Assembly (NCBI RefSeq): GCF_022581195.2
Contig: NC_061482.1
Coordinates: 13,082,001-13,146,000 of the forward strand
Origin: Helicoverpa zea
Taxonomy: Eukaryota; Arthropoda; Insecta; Lepidoptera; Noctuidae
Direction: 5' to 3'
DNA length: 64,000 nucleotides
The position numbers and the translations under genes are program-made. This document shows, in pieces, positions 35,301-50,300 of the stretch; position 1 is the stretch's first letter, and every line of letters starts with the position of its first letter. The notes under the pieces were generated by a model, which saw only the letters and a program-made list of their open reading frames with translations, had not been told where the DNA came from and did not search any database.

Positions 35301-38300
35301 ATTTCAAAGTGTTTCTCATTAAAAATCTCGATTAATTATACAATTCTTTTAAACTGAATTTGACATCTAATGTTTAAAAAAAAACTATGGGTCTCCATTA
35401 ATAACCTAGAAGAATTAAACAATCGCACTTCAACGTTTTACAATTGTAGTATTGTTTGATGCACCTCAGGAAGACGGGAAAGGAAATCTAACAAATTAAA
35501 TTAATATTGGGAAACTGGATCTAGCAACCCTAAATGTCAGTCACAAAAGTTGACATCTGAGTACAGCTCAAAAATTAAACGCTTCAATTAAGTAAATATG
35601 AATTAAAACATGTTTATTTTTGTTTTCAGGAAATTTACCAGAATCCATCGTTTATACACGATAGAAACGAAGTGTTTGACGTCATACCCGGTAAATTAGG
35701 TGAGTACAAGGGTAAATAAATGGTGATGGAAAAGTATACTGTTGCGATTTTCTGAGCAAAACTTCTAGGGTATCTGAGTTATAAGGTAAATAATTATTAG
35801 GAACTGATAATAAGGTACCTTTAGTAAGTATGTAGGTAATCTTGTCTTCTAAAGCGAATGATTGATTTTATTTTATTGCGTTGCGACTTAAGATGTGGTG
35901 AAGGAAGTGTCAACACTTAGCACAGTACTTAATGATTTTAATCACACGCTATAAATAAGTACCTTAAATGGGATATATGGGTAGGTAGGCCTAAGCAGTG
36001 GACCGTGGGTATAACTATTTTTACCTATACCCATGAAGCTGGTAACCAGCCTAGCGCCTTAATTAGGTAACCAATTCTTAACTATGGAATTTCTCACTGA
36101 TGATCAGGATCACATGCCTCCATGTATCCTATGCTGATTTCAATGAAGTAAGTATCCTATGCTGGCGTTACAAAACCACCAAATAGTACCGCCCACAAAG
36201 AGGTGATATGGATGATAGAACCTAACCTATGCTGCTCTGCAAATTATATCGCTTCGCAATTTCAAAGACAAAGCTAGCGTAACATAAAATTGCCTATATT
36301 TACTCATTGCATAATGGAACTGTCGTGAAATAATCGAGGAAGTGAAACCTACCACACTGAAATAATACCATATCTTCGTCCTTAGGTCTGTGGATATAAT
36401 AAGCTATTTCTAATACTACTTCATACTATAACAGTACAGACAAAAGAACTGGTTGAACGGGACATGACATACCCAATTTACTTACATTCTGAATCCAATA
36501 TCTTGCTACAACATGCACTCTGCCTGCCCACAGATAAATGATTGATTTTATCGATGATGAATTTATCGATTGAAACCTCCCATAAAATATAATACACATG
36601 AAGAACTTAAGAATCAAACAAAAATGGTACAGACCAAACAATTTATTAGAAATAGAAATCATTTGTATTTGCGAAAAATGAATGTTTAGAAATAGGATGG
36701 AATTTTTTCTAGTGTCTCAATATGGTATCAATACACTTTACCTTGTAAGGTAAAGTTGTTGTAACATGCAAAGTATTTAAACTGTTTATCAGATGATACA
36801 GCATTAGGTAGTCATTACTGCTGCACTTTTGTTTCCTTCATTTGTTTCTAGCTTAAGTAAAAAAATCACAATAAAAACGATGAGCATGTAGTTCCATTGT
36901 CACCAAGTCAGGATCTGGTGCTAAGACCATGGAGGACCCATTTAATTTTCTGAAAATTAAAGAAAGGGGAGAGTTATTGCCACTTATCTTGCTACTGAAG
37001 AAACATAAACGGCGCCTAACTAGCGTTTCCCTCTTCTAACCAAACACCACAAAGACTTCCACCATACCTTCCCAGTCCAAAAACAGTCAGGAGAAAAGCA
37101 CAGACATAACATTAGTGTTACCCTTTTTCCTCAATGTCAATATTAATAAAAAAAAACTATAGCATTGCAAATGTTTTTTTTTTAACATTATAAAACTTGT
37201 AATTTTATACACTTTACCCAAGATTAAAAGCACACTCAGATATTTGTTTTACTATTTTAGAATGGTTCTATGAATTGTAGGAATACTCATAGCTCTGTTT
37301 CATTTATTGCATCAAGACATTTGGTATGACACTGCAGCAGTCAACCACCAACTCTTGAAAACACCCTTAAACATTAAATTGCAAAATTTTTAAAAAAAGG
37401 AGTATGTAGTGTCTAATCTTAGATTACATGTACGACCAAGACAGACAATGTTGTAAGCTTATGATGCTATTGTAATGCTTTATATGAAGCATATACATAC
37501 CATAACAAGTCCATCATTTACTCAGTCTCAATTCTGGATTACAAGATATTACTGAATGATTTTCCACAGAGGTTCTTTATATTACTTAAGCTCACTCTCT
37601 CTCAAAAATGCCATTGAATCTTTTATGTTAATTTTATTTTGTTTTGCAAACAAACTATATACACACTTACATGTATTGGAGGCTACAATTTTGTGTGACA
37701 CTCCTGACTTCAGAGCACTTTCGTGCATGCTATTTCCAGGTTTTCTTCATGTCAATGGTTGTTCAGTTAAAAATGGTTCTTTGAACTAAACAGTTTCTCT
37801 ATAAGTGGTAATACTTATATTCATATTATACTTAGTTGGAAGCATGCTTATACTTCATTGAGCAGAGTATTTATTGCTGAAATCTCAGTGGCCTTTCAAA
37901 TAAATATTATCCCATTAATAATACATTGTGTTTTAGTTTCATTCATACTAAAGCCCGTTGTTATCATACATTTATGGTGAATAACTGGATACTGTCCGAG
38001 GTTCATCCAATCCAGTAGTCACACTTGTGATTGCTTCTACTTACTTAGCTTGCGGAAATCTGGAACCCCTCATCACCATACTGAAACCATAATGCAATGG
38101 AATGAAATGCTATTGACAATAGGAAAATATCTTATAATTCATGGCAAAAATTACATTTTTTTAAAGACTGACTTATGTTCACTGCTTTTAAGTCTTTTAC
38201 TATTTCTCTTTTCATCTGCAGAACTTGGTTCTACTTATTGTGGTCAGGTCTATGCCTGAAGTTATAATCTAGTAATCGTATTAAACTTATGGTGAATTAG

Positions 38301-41300
38301 TATGGATAAAACAATTACACACAGTAGGTACTGTTACTATGTTACTCTTCCCTGTTTATAATAAGGTACTGCGAAATACCACACAATTGTGATTGAGTTT
38401 TTTTTCCGTACTGAAGAATACGTTCATTTATTAGCTAGGTATCCAATTAGTAGTCATATAAGAACCATAAAAATAACAACAGTTATACATACTTATGCTT
38501 TCATTTGTTTGTTTACATTACATTTCGATTGTCGAATCTTGATTCCAATGTTAAATATTCTGATATTAAATTGTAGTCATTGATTCTGACATTTCGTTCA
38601 AGTGTTGCTAGCAGTTCATAAAATAACCGAAAAACTGGATAACTCCTATAATTTCCGATTTTAAGAGTATATCATTGCTTTTTAAAGCTGCATTTTTAAA
38701 TAGAGTCATCTGCCGGAAGATAATTTACAATTCAATTACAAAGTGTCTTGTTTGTATACAGTAAAAATATGGAAACTCTTGCCTGCTACCAAAATTCACC
38801 ATCAGATTGGGGTAATTGGAAAATTATTTTATATTTAATTTAAGCATGATGAGGTTTCCACCAATTTACATAAATAGTGGTACAAGAAGAAGGTTTATTT
38901 ATGTTTGATCTTAGATACTGTTCAACGGCGCGAAGCATTACCAGATTTAATATTTATAATTTTTTTAATTGACATGTACTTATTGTATGCACGTTTCTGG
39001 CTTAATAAGATCAACTTAAAAGCTTCACGCTTCACCTTTGTTATCATCGTCATTTCTTGATTCTGCCTAGAGTGAATTCAAAGAATCCAACACCAAAATA
39101 TTATGGTATTCTACTATCTATTCAGAAATACTAAAAAAACATACACACCATAAAATATAGGTAAACAGAATTCAGCTTTGCAGCTTGTCTATATTAGGCA
39201 AAGTAGGTAAATCATACCAACATAATTTTTTCCCTAGACTGTGCAGTTGTTTATCTATCTGCTCTCCCTAGAGGTGCAATATAATCCTGCAAAATTACGA
39301 TATTGCGCAAATTTATTGACGTTTAGGATTAATAGTCAAAATATCGCAATGATTTATTTTGCGACCAATCAAAATTTTAATTGTACAATATTTTTGATAG
39401 TGATATTGCGCATTTATATTAACTGTCTAGAAAGCGCCTTACTGACACTGAAGGATTAAAACAGAATGTTTACGTAAATATTTATGAAACTTTGAAGTTA
39501 GGGATTAACCGTCAAAGGATTGCAGAGAGAGTCACTTTTTTTTAGTGAGAATTTCGAATCATTTTACCAGATTATTCAAAGATTAATCGTGTAATTTATA
39601 TATGAAAATCTGGCAACATTAGTTTTGTCTTTGCTCTCATAATAGCAAAGCGCGGGAATTGCCTACTCACTGCTGCCGCTGCCCCCCGGCTTTGTTAAAT
39701 AAAACACGGCGCATTGCGTTGCGCATTGTTTGTTTCGTATTCAATCTACATTGAGTGAGTATACTACTGTACACAGACAGATAGGCGCCCAGTCCAGTCA
39801 GTCGTGTTTTACATGACGCCAAGAACGATCTTGTTGATAATTTGTGACTCGTAATTTTTAGATCGAAACAATGTCGAATAATCCCGAAGATCATCTGCCT
39901 GCAACGTCGCAGAATCCGCAGGAAGAAATGGATACCAACAATATTCAAGAAAATAATAACAGCGAATCACTCACCGAAATCACTGCAAATATGTCCAAAT
40001 TGAATGTGAACGCATTCGTGTTTGTACCATCGAGTGACGCACAGCAATTAGAACTACAATTACAGGCTGCAAACCTACATTACCTACATTACCAAGAATT
40101 TATGCCGGTTGGACTTGATATCTCCTTGGACCTGCAAGGCAATCCATATGTCTGTTATCAAGACAGTGTCGAAATAGATGAAAATTGCTATGGTGAGATC
40201 GCAATGGCAGCGCCTCAGTTCGATGGGCCGCCGCCACCTTTACCGCCTCCTGATAGAAACACCGACTATGAAATGTTCGCAATGGAAACTGATGTGCTGT
40301 ACCCAAGCGCATTTGGAGGATCAAATTCATCATTTGATGCAAATTTATCTGCTTCTCAAGATCCTCCATTATTACCCGCTATATATGGTCCTTCAGTATC
40401 AACAGCATATTTCTATGAGCCACCGAAAGATAACACAATGCTATATTGTTATTTTCCTTATGCAGAAAATCTACACTTCAGTGGCAATTATCAAACTCCT
40501 ATCATGCCACCAACACTCTTGGAAGATATTCCCATGCCAACTGCCCCGAAACCTGCATCAACACTTACTCAAATATTATCTATCTCAGACCCTTCTTCAA
40601 CTGCTGTCTACCAAAACTGGGAACCTTTTGGAACAAATAATACACAAACACCTGAAATGATTCATGAGATTAAACCAAATAAAATAGAAAACCAAGAAGA
40701 TTGTGAAGTCTCCAAGAGAACTAATAAAAAAAGACGGGCTCGCAATGTAGATAACTGCAGCAAGAAAGAACATGTCAATTTAGTTTTTATTGGGCATGTT
40801 GATGCTGGAAAATCCACATTAGGTGGGCAAATTATGTCACTTACTGGGATGATCAATCATAGAACTCTTGATAAGCTTGAAAGAGAAGCAAGAGAAAAAT
40901 CCAGAGAGTCCTGGTATTTATCCTGGGCTCTTGATACTAATCAAGAAGAGCGTGACAGGGGTAAAACTGTTGAAGTTGGCAGAGCATATTTTGAGACTGA
41001 AAAGAAGCATTTCACTATTCTTGATGCACCTGGCCACAAGAGCTTTGTGCCTAATATGATTGGAGGTGCAGCCCAAGCAGACTTTGCAGTTTTAGTTATT
41101 TCTGCACGTAAAGGCGAATTTGAAACTGGGTTTGACCGTGGTGGTCAAACTCGGGAACATGCTATGTTGGCTAAATCGTCTGGAGTCAAACATTTGATCG
41201 CTGTGGTTAACAAGATGGATGACCCTACTGTCAACTGGGATGAAAAAAGATATAATGAGTGTCGTGACAAAATATTACCATATCTCAAAAGATTAGGCTT

Positions 41301-44300
41301 CATCCTAGGAAGGGATTTATCTTTTTTACCTGTGTCTGGCCAAACTGGACAAGGCATACTAGATCAAGTACCTGAGGATATCTGCAAATGGTATCGTGGG
41401 CCATCATTCATTCAACTATTAGATGAATTACCCCCAATTAGCCGCAAAATGGATGGCCCTTTCATCATGCCAGTTGCTGATAAATTTAAAGATATGGGTA
41501 CTGTTCTCATGGGGAAAGTGGAAGCAGGAGTAATCCGCGTGGGAAGTGCCCTATTGCTCATGCCTAACAAAGTCCAAGTTATTGTGGACCAAATGTGGTC
41601 TGATGATCTTGAAGTAACAACAATTGCCCCAGGAGAAAATGTAAAAATAAAAGTAAAAGGAATAGAAGAGGAGGAAATCTCATCTGGCTTCGTTCTTTGT
41701 GATATTACAAATCCTATTCCAATTGTGAAAGTGTTTGATGCACAAGTGGTAGTACTGGAACACAAATCTATTATTTGTGCTGGTTATTCTGCAGTCATGC
41801 ATATTCACAGTGCACATGAAGAAGTCACAGTCATATCACTTATCTGCTTAGTGGACAAAAAGACTGGGCAGAAATCTACAACAAGGCCTCGTTATATAAA
41901 GCAGGAACAGATTGCAGTCATGAGGCTAGAATGTGCAGAGATTGTTTGTGCCTGTTTGTTCAAAGAGTTTGCTCAAATGGGCAGATTCACTTTGAGAGAT
42001 GAAAACAAAACCATAGCAATTGGTAAGATTTTAAAAATTATTGGTTAAACTCAACTAATTAAAAAATATATATCAAAATGCACTTAAATTACTAACTTTA
42101 CCTCCAGACAAAAAAAATATTTAATGAGTTTATTGTTTTCAAGTTTTAAAAATATGCAAATTGTTTAATCAAATTTTATGTACTTATGTAGGTATTTTCA
42201 TTTACCAAAAGCTGTTGATTATTCAAAGTAAAAATGTAACATGATTTAACATTTTCTTAAATACTTAAATGGTTCTTCAGATAGAAAAATATTTAATGAG
42301 TTTATCGTTTTCAAGCTTTAAAATTGTATAAATAAGCATAATTTTAAGTATGTATTTTCATTTACCTAAAGGTGTTGATTATTTAAAGTAAAAAATTATC
42401 ATGATTTAACATTTTCTTAAATACCTAAATGGTTGTAGAAACCTGTTTTGTATTTGTAAGTAATATTGCTCTAAAAATAAGTTATTCAGATTCATGCCTA
42501 TGGTTGAACCTGCCAGTGTGAATATTGTCTAGCTTGATAATTTATTTATTTCATTCATGGCTAAAAAGCATTTTTGTGCCAAAATTACGAAGTAGAGGTA
42601 GTCCTAGAAATAATATTACTCAATTTACCAAATTAATGTCAATGTTTAAAACATTCTGATGTAACTTAACTATATATTATAATGTATGTATTTATATAAC
42701 TTTAAGTTAAGAGAACTAAGACTTTGTAGCTGTTTATATTATAGGGACTTGACTACCTATTATATTGCATTTTGTTCTTAACTTTGAAAAATGTTATTTT
42801 AATTGGATACACATGTAGTACTCGTAGGTACTCTGTTGTCGTGGTGATCTCAATATTGATTATGATAAATTATTTAAGAAGTTCGCATTATTGAATGTAA
42901 TTCATAAATGTCTTGATGTGATTTTAAAAATAATCGTAAAAATACGAATGTAATACTCTTATAGGAAATAAAACTATTTTTTGGAAGTAACTGGCTTTTT
43001 AATAAACTAGCTTTAGTGACTGGATTTACATTGGGATTTTGGGATAAGGAGTTATTTCCATATAGGCTAGTCCAGGCCATTTCCATAAGTATTGACATCA
43101 AAATTGATCCACTCGTTTCGAGCTTCAGAATGTAACTGTGCACAATTAACCTTACCTAGTATTTCTTTTATTTTACAAAAAAGTTGCTAAATTAGGATCA
43201 CATTTGGAGAGAGCTGAAAAATTACCCAATACATAAACTTGTCTATGAAACGTCGACATAAAGGTATAATTTTAGACTACGAAAAATCTAGACCCCTTAG
43301 ATTGTTTTCGTTAAAACTTATAACGGTTCTTGCCACCTCGAGCTCTAAAGACTTCTTGGAGTGGGTTTGGCTATCCTGAATAGTAAGATAGGAAGATAGC
43401 TATCCTGGATAGTCTACTGGGGCAAATTGTCCTACTCCTATATCGCAGACTATCTCATCGTCTTGAACTCTCCTAGGGTCGTAGAGGTCTCTTGCTCAGG
43501 TACGTCTTTTAAAGATGTCCCCTAGAAGTTGTCTCCAATAAATGGTGCGAATGGCATTATATGATGCTGAAAAACTTTCTCCTCGCGTCGACACCGCCTC
43601 TGTCGAACTCAACGTCTAGACCTTTTAAGAGCAGAATGTGCTCGTATGTGAAAACAGTAGGTACGTCCAATCTTTCATAGTTCAATCAGCATATTATCTC
43701 GCAAATAAAAGTTTACGGTGCTGCACGGGCAGTTGTAGCGCAAGAGCTGGTCGGAAAGCTATTAGGTTACTTTCTACCGTTATTTTTCTTATGGTTACGC
43801 CGCGTACAGGCTTCAGCAGCTGTGTAAAAACAATTTTTAAGAGGTTTCTGGCAAGGAAGCGGTCGTCACGGGCCGAAGTGCATCAAAGCCTTGGCCTGGT
43901 TTCCGGGTATATGAACCACTGTCCTAAATTGTCTGATATATTGACATCTCGTGCTGTGTTTTGTGGTAGGTATATATACCGAATGTACCAGGGATTCGAT
44001 GTTGACTGTACTCAGCTACCTACACCTGTCTCATCCAGCAGCATTTTTTAGAGTTAGAACAGTCTAGAGTCACTGTAAACTCAATTTAAATAATATTGGT
44101 ACACTGTCGCTAAATGGAATAGGATTTGTTAGTGTGACCTCTTAGGAAAGATCAAATAATAGGAGGGTCTCGCCTGGCCAGCGCTTAACTTGAGAGTATT
44201 TGCGGCAAGCAACTTCGGTATTACCTATGTCTTCATGGGAAATTATCTTGTACATGAAGATATTTGAATGACGTAGTTTTAGTTACTAATTATATCTGTA

Positions 44301-47300
44301 CGAGCAGGGCATAGTGAGACTTAATATTAGACTTAACCTTTGTAACCTATGAACACAGATTCAATAGCTTTGACTATAACGTCAGAGTGGTTAGGTCCTA
44401 AATACATAACAACATAATCTTTACCCAAGGTAGGTACGTACACAAAATATGCATTGCCGTTCTCTGGTAAGTATATAATAATATGCACGGCGTTAAAATT
44501 GTATACAGGTACATAGTTTATTAAACCTCGTGTTCCTGGAAATAGCTCGAATCAGGGCCCGGGCCGGAGCGCCCGGCGCTCGAGTGAGCTTGCGCCGTAC
44601 GGTGCTACCTTCATATAGGTATTTACATAAAGGACATGCGTGTATCTATGTAGGTATATCTTGTCCACCTTACACGCATTTAGGTACCTATTTTAACTTT
44701 GAAAAGAATTCATCATCCTCCGAGCCTTTTTCCCAACCATGTTGGGGTCGGCTGCCAGTCTAACCGGATTCAGCTGAGTACTAGTGCTTTACAAGAAGCG
44801 ACTGCCCTATCTGACCCCCTCAACCCAGTTACCCGGGCAACCCGATACCTCTTGGTTAGACTGGTGTCAGCCTTACTGGCTTCTGACTAACCGTAACGAC
44901 TGCCAAGGATGTTCAATGACAGCCGGGACCTACAGTTTAACGTGCCATCCGAAACACAGTCATTGGTGTCTTAGATATACTTAGAAAGTAAATATAAACT
45001 TAGAAAAGTTGCATTGGTACTTGCCTGACCTGGAATCGAACCCGCGCTCTCATACTAAAGGGTTGGTTGTTTGCCCACTAGGCCACCATAACTTATATCT
45101 TATTTTATTTTCTAACAATAATTATAGTAATCTGTGGCCTAAATAGGTATGTGATTTGCCCGCCTTCAAATTTTGATGGCAATTGGAATCTTATAGGTGG
45201 CACCTCTTCTTCTTTCTCCTGCCCTGTTCCCAAATATTACTTGGGGTCGGCGCAATATGTCATTTTCTTCCATTTTCCCCTGTCACTCGTCATACTGACA
45301 CTCACTCCCTTCCTATTCATATCATCTTTCAGGCAATCCATCCATCTTTTCTTAGGTCTTCCTCTTCCTCTCCATCCATCTACATTCATACTTAGCACAC
45401 ACTTTGTTGCATGCGTATCATCCCTCCTCATTACATGTCCATACCACGACAATCTTCTACTTCTCATCTTTTCTGTAACTGGCGCTACTTTCAGACTTCC
45501 TCTAATGTAATCATTCCTCACTTTATCCATTCTTGTAACACCACACATCCATCTCAGCATTCTCATTTCTGTTACATGCACTCTCTTCTCGTCCGTCTTT
45601 TTCAATGCCCAACACTCCGATCCATACAGGACGACAGGTCTAATGACGGATTTGTAAATTTTGCCCTTCAGTTTGAGGGGCATCCGCGGGTCACAAATAG
45701 CGCTAGTTACCTGTCGCCACTTCATCCATCCAGTATTGATCCGATGCGTAACGTCCCTGTTCACCTCACCGTCACTTTGGACGAGTGAACCAAGGTACCG
45801 GAAGTCGGAGCAAACTGGTAGGGGCATGCCGGCTAGGGTTATGGTCATGGGTCCCGAAATACCGCCAAAATCACAATGAAGGTATTCGGTTTTACTCCTG
45901 CTCACCTTTAAACCCACTGTCTCCAGTCTCAGCCGCCATGCCTCCAGTCTACTCTGGACCTCTGGCCCACTCTCCCCCACCAGAACAATGTCATCGGCGA
46001 AAAGCATACACCAGGGTGCCTCCTCCCGTATCTCTGCCGTAAGCGCGTCCATTACAAGCAGGAAGAGATACGGGCTGAGGGCCGACCCCTGATGTAAGCC
46101 AACACCTACACTGAAGCTGGTGGTAGTGCCCGCTGCGGACCGGACTTCTGTACGGCATCTGCCGTACATCGCTCGGATCAACTGCACATACTTCCCTGGT
46201 ATACCTTTCTCCTCAAGGGCCCACCACAAAACCTCACGAGGCACCCGGTCATATGCCTTCTCGAGGTCAACGAACACCATATGCAAGTTTTTGTGTGCAC
46301 CCCTGTACTTTTCGCACAATTGGCGAATACAGAATATAGCGTCCGTTGTACTCCGACCAGGCATAAAACCGAATTGATTTCGTGCGATATCACTCTCTTC
46401 TCTCAGCCTCCTTTCAATAACTTTCTCCCACACTTTCATACTATGTGACATTAGCTTTATTCCTCTATAGTTGTTGCAATTCAACACATCACCCTTGTTC
46501 TTAAAAATGGGCACCAGGAAACTATTGCACCACTCGTCTGGTATAGTTTCCTCTTGCAACAACTTATTGAAGAATAAAGCCAGCCATTTCCATCCATCCA
46601 TCTTTAATAATTTCCACACTTCCACTGGTATTCCATCTGGCCCTATCTTTTTCATTTATTAAGTTGCAATAGAGACCGATCAGATATATTTATGACGGTT
46701 GAAAATATTAATTTTTAAAAATTTAAAAAATCTGAAAGTGTGCCAGAGGCCTTTAAGTGTCAAACCATAAAAGATGTCTGGAGTGTCATATTATAACGAA
46801 AGTACCTAAATTAACAGTGAGTGCCTACATAAAACCAACTGTGAGGCAATAACGCTGTCCCGGTAAATTCAACATAGGTAGGTCTCTACCTAGTGCATCT
46901 ATATTTAGTTCGGCTCGTAATAAATCAATATTGCGAGCCTCGTCCCTCGCCTCCCATTCCCGAGAGTGCAATGCCGATATATCTCTGTGCGTTGCACTCT
47001 CATCAAATACTCTCACAAAATAATTATTATATTAACTAGCTATATCCCGCCGTTCCACCCGCGTCCCGAGACAAATAGGTACTTCCAGGACCTTTCTCAG
47101 GTTCCAGACTAGACTAGGTGTCTTTGTACCTCCCAAAAGTAATTTGAATCGGCACATGAGTAAAACTGACCAATGACGTGAAAGTGCGACAAACATACAG
47201 TTACTATCGCATTTATAATATGAATAAGGATTTTTCAATGACCTTGGTTTGACCTCTCTATACTAGCTTTTGCATAAGTGGCGCCTCTACCGGACAAACG

Positions 47301-50300
47301 ATGCATGCTACGATTAAAATGATCTGAAGTTAAAGAAAAGCACAAATTATGTCTTTTGGTTACCTGAACACGTTCTGTTTCTGTATGTACCTAAGGTTCT
47401 TGCTAGCTTTAAAAATAAAATTACCGACTTCCTAGAGTTAGAGGAAGAATAAATACGTTTTTAAACCGACTAAAAAAAGACTCAAGTTGTCAGTTTAGTC
47501 AAGCCTTTTGACGACGCCCTTAGGACGCTATTGTTATACACTCAGGAACATTTAGCAATTATGTATAATTATTATTATAGGTACACTAAACGGAATCACC
47601 TTTTTCTCGACTATATTGGGGTCGACTTTTACCGGGTGCAGCTGAGTAGGTACACGGAGCGGCTGCCTTTTCGACCTCCTCAAACCTACCACAACGATCA
47701 ATCCGATCCATCCATCCTCCGAGTCTTTTTTCCCAACCATGTTGGGGTCGGCTTCCAGTCTAACCGGGTTCAGCTGAGTACCAGTGCTTTACAAGAAGCG
47801 ACTGCCTATCTGACCTCGTCAACCCAGTTACCCGGCCAACCCAGTACCCCTTGTTACTGGCTGACTACCCGTAACGACTGCCAAGGATGTTCAATGACAG
47901 CCGGGACCTACAGACCTCATTTCTGGCTAAACGTAAAACCATAGATTTAAAATAGGATCGCGCGTAAAACACTGCCAGAAATGTACGACGTACGTAGTGC
48001 ATACGTACAATTGACCCACATTAAAAGCTTGTCTAGATTATTTAGCAAGTAGAGATACCTAACCAATTCCGGTATTTAGATTCTTTTAACTTATTGTCTC
48101 AAATATTTATCGGTCGGAGAATGGAAAAACCGGCCAAGTGCATGAATATTTCAAGCATCTACCTGTTGCCGTTAGCATAAAATCACGTTTGTTGTATGGG
48201 AGCCCCCCTCCCCCCAATATTTATTTTATTCTAGTTTTCAGTATTTGTTGTTGTAGCAGGTAACAGAAATGCATCATCTGTGAGAATTTCAACTCTCTGA
48301 CTACCACGGTTCATGAGATACAAGCCTGGTGACAGACGGACGGACGGACGGACAGAGGGCCGAAAACAATAGGGTCCCATTTTACCCTTTGGGTATGGAA
48401 CGCTAAAAAGGGTTTTTGAGGACTATGAGTAGATTTGCATGACTTGGGAATTACCATACACGTATTTTCCTAAAATTCCATTTTAAAAAACCAGTACCAA
48501 GGAATAAGAATAGGGGTTGTATTTAATTCGGTTTTCCTTACTAGATGGTTTCATTACGGGTTTCATTCACAACGACCCTATATAAGCCAGAGATGCGATG
48601 TCCATGCATGTCCATTGTCCAAGATATCAACATGACATATATATAATAAAATAATATAATTGTATAAAGATGATCCATATTTTGAGGGCTTTCTCTTATT
48701 CATTTAAGGGGCTAATGTAACAAGAAACCTCTCAAGAAACTGTATTTTTGGCGAAGGCTATACAGTAGGTTTACAAAGTGACTTGTGAGCTAAGATAATT
48801 AATAATTATATTCGGCGCCATTTTTTATTTAAATTTTGCTTTGATTCCAATCTGGCGGCTTCTGATGGCAGATAGCCTTCGTTCTAGTCAGTAGGTGATA
48901 TGGGAGAAGATGGGTATGACGGTGCAGAGAGGTAAAATGGGGACCATACCTACTTTAATAAATTATACAATGTCACCAGATAATTTGTTTTAACGGCATC
49001 TAGAGGCATTTAGCGACTGATTTTAGTGTCGCGCGCGTCTTTTTTCAGTGATTCTAAAATCTATATTTTTACGTTTACTAAGTGCGGGGACTAAGTATTC
49101 ATGATGTATGGTACCGCCCGCTGATTTATTTTGTGCTGTGCAAGTACAAATCACGAAATCTGCTACACATATATTTATTTGTACAATCTTGGATACATAA
49201 TATCCACTTATAATAGGGTACCAAGTACTAACGTGTGTGAATCGCTCACTGCGCATGTCGCAAATACTAACTACTAGTAGAGATGGTTATCATTGAAACC
49301 GTATCGATAAGTTGCAATAACGATAACACTAACTTCTAAAAATATGTTAGGTATGTCCTCATGTATGTACATAATAATAAGTAGTTAATCCTGCATATTT
49401 ACATAGTAACAAAAAATCTATAACTGCAAAGTTGTGTCGCGCGAACTATGTCTACTTAGGAAAATTATATATATTTTGGCATGGTTTATCAATGTATTTG
49501 TTAATAGGAGGCGTATCTATTCGCAATGCTGTATTTGTCGATATAATCCTTGATAGCATTGCACTGGCCTATTGGGGCGAACGAGGGACAATCACTCGCT
49601 AAGAGCGTCAGACGGGTCACTCCCGCGCTCCGAGTGGTAGCGCGAGATGTGATCTGTCGGTAATAAATACCCAAAGTTAAAAACCTACAATTGCAGATAT
49701 TTTGTCTAGAATTTTTTAATATCGTTTAATTAAAAGTAATTGGGAGATGAAATATTATAAGAAAAGAAAGTCTTTTTGTCTGTTTTATTCGCTGAGAATT
49801 GTTCGGCTAAAATTAAAATTATGTAGATGTACGGACAAAATACGATACGAGATAACAAGAAATAAGCAAAATTCTGAACATTTGGAATATTCAGCTATTT
49901 TCATGTACTCGACTGAATCTCCATATAAGGGTTACTTGAGCGCAGATCGGAAACTAATTTCAGCTGTGCTTGCGCCATAGATACCAGTATTTGGACCATT
50001 TGTAACGAAATTCTTCAGAAGAAGACCATCTTTAACTGTCGTCTATCAAAATACCTTTAATTGTTTTAAGTACTTTATTAAAGCTTTAATGCTTTGGCGC
50101 CCTAAGTGTCTGTCTCAGTCATCTGGTTTAATCTGCGATTTAATTGAATGACTAGTGCGTTCATTGAATGTTCAATAAAGATCCTACAATCCACTGAACC
50201 GAAATACAGACTGGTGCGTGGCTTGACACTTCTGTGGCAACAATATCATATGGCCAAAACTATCCTTATAGCCACCAGTTTTTCTTTGACATGACAGGAC

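Noticed and set aside
40178..40660. 160-codon frame in +1 register inside eRF3
   Set aside because: Frame shadow of the eRF3 N-terminal low-complexity region; no family match.
45151..46042. Many + strand frames up to 125 codons
   Set aside because: Shadows of the antisense RTE reverse transcriptase frame.
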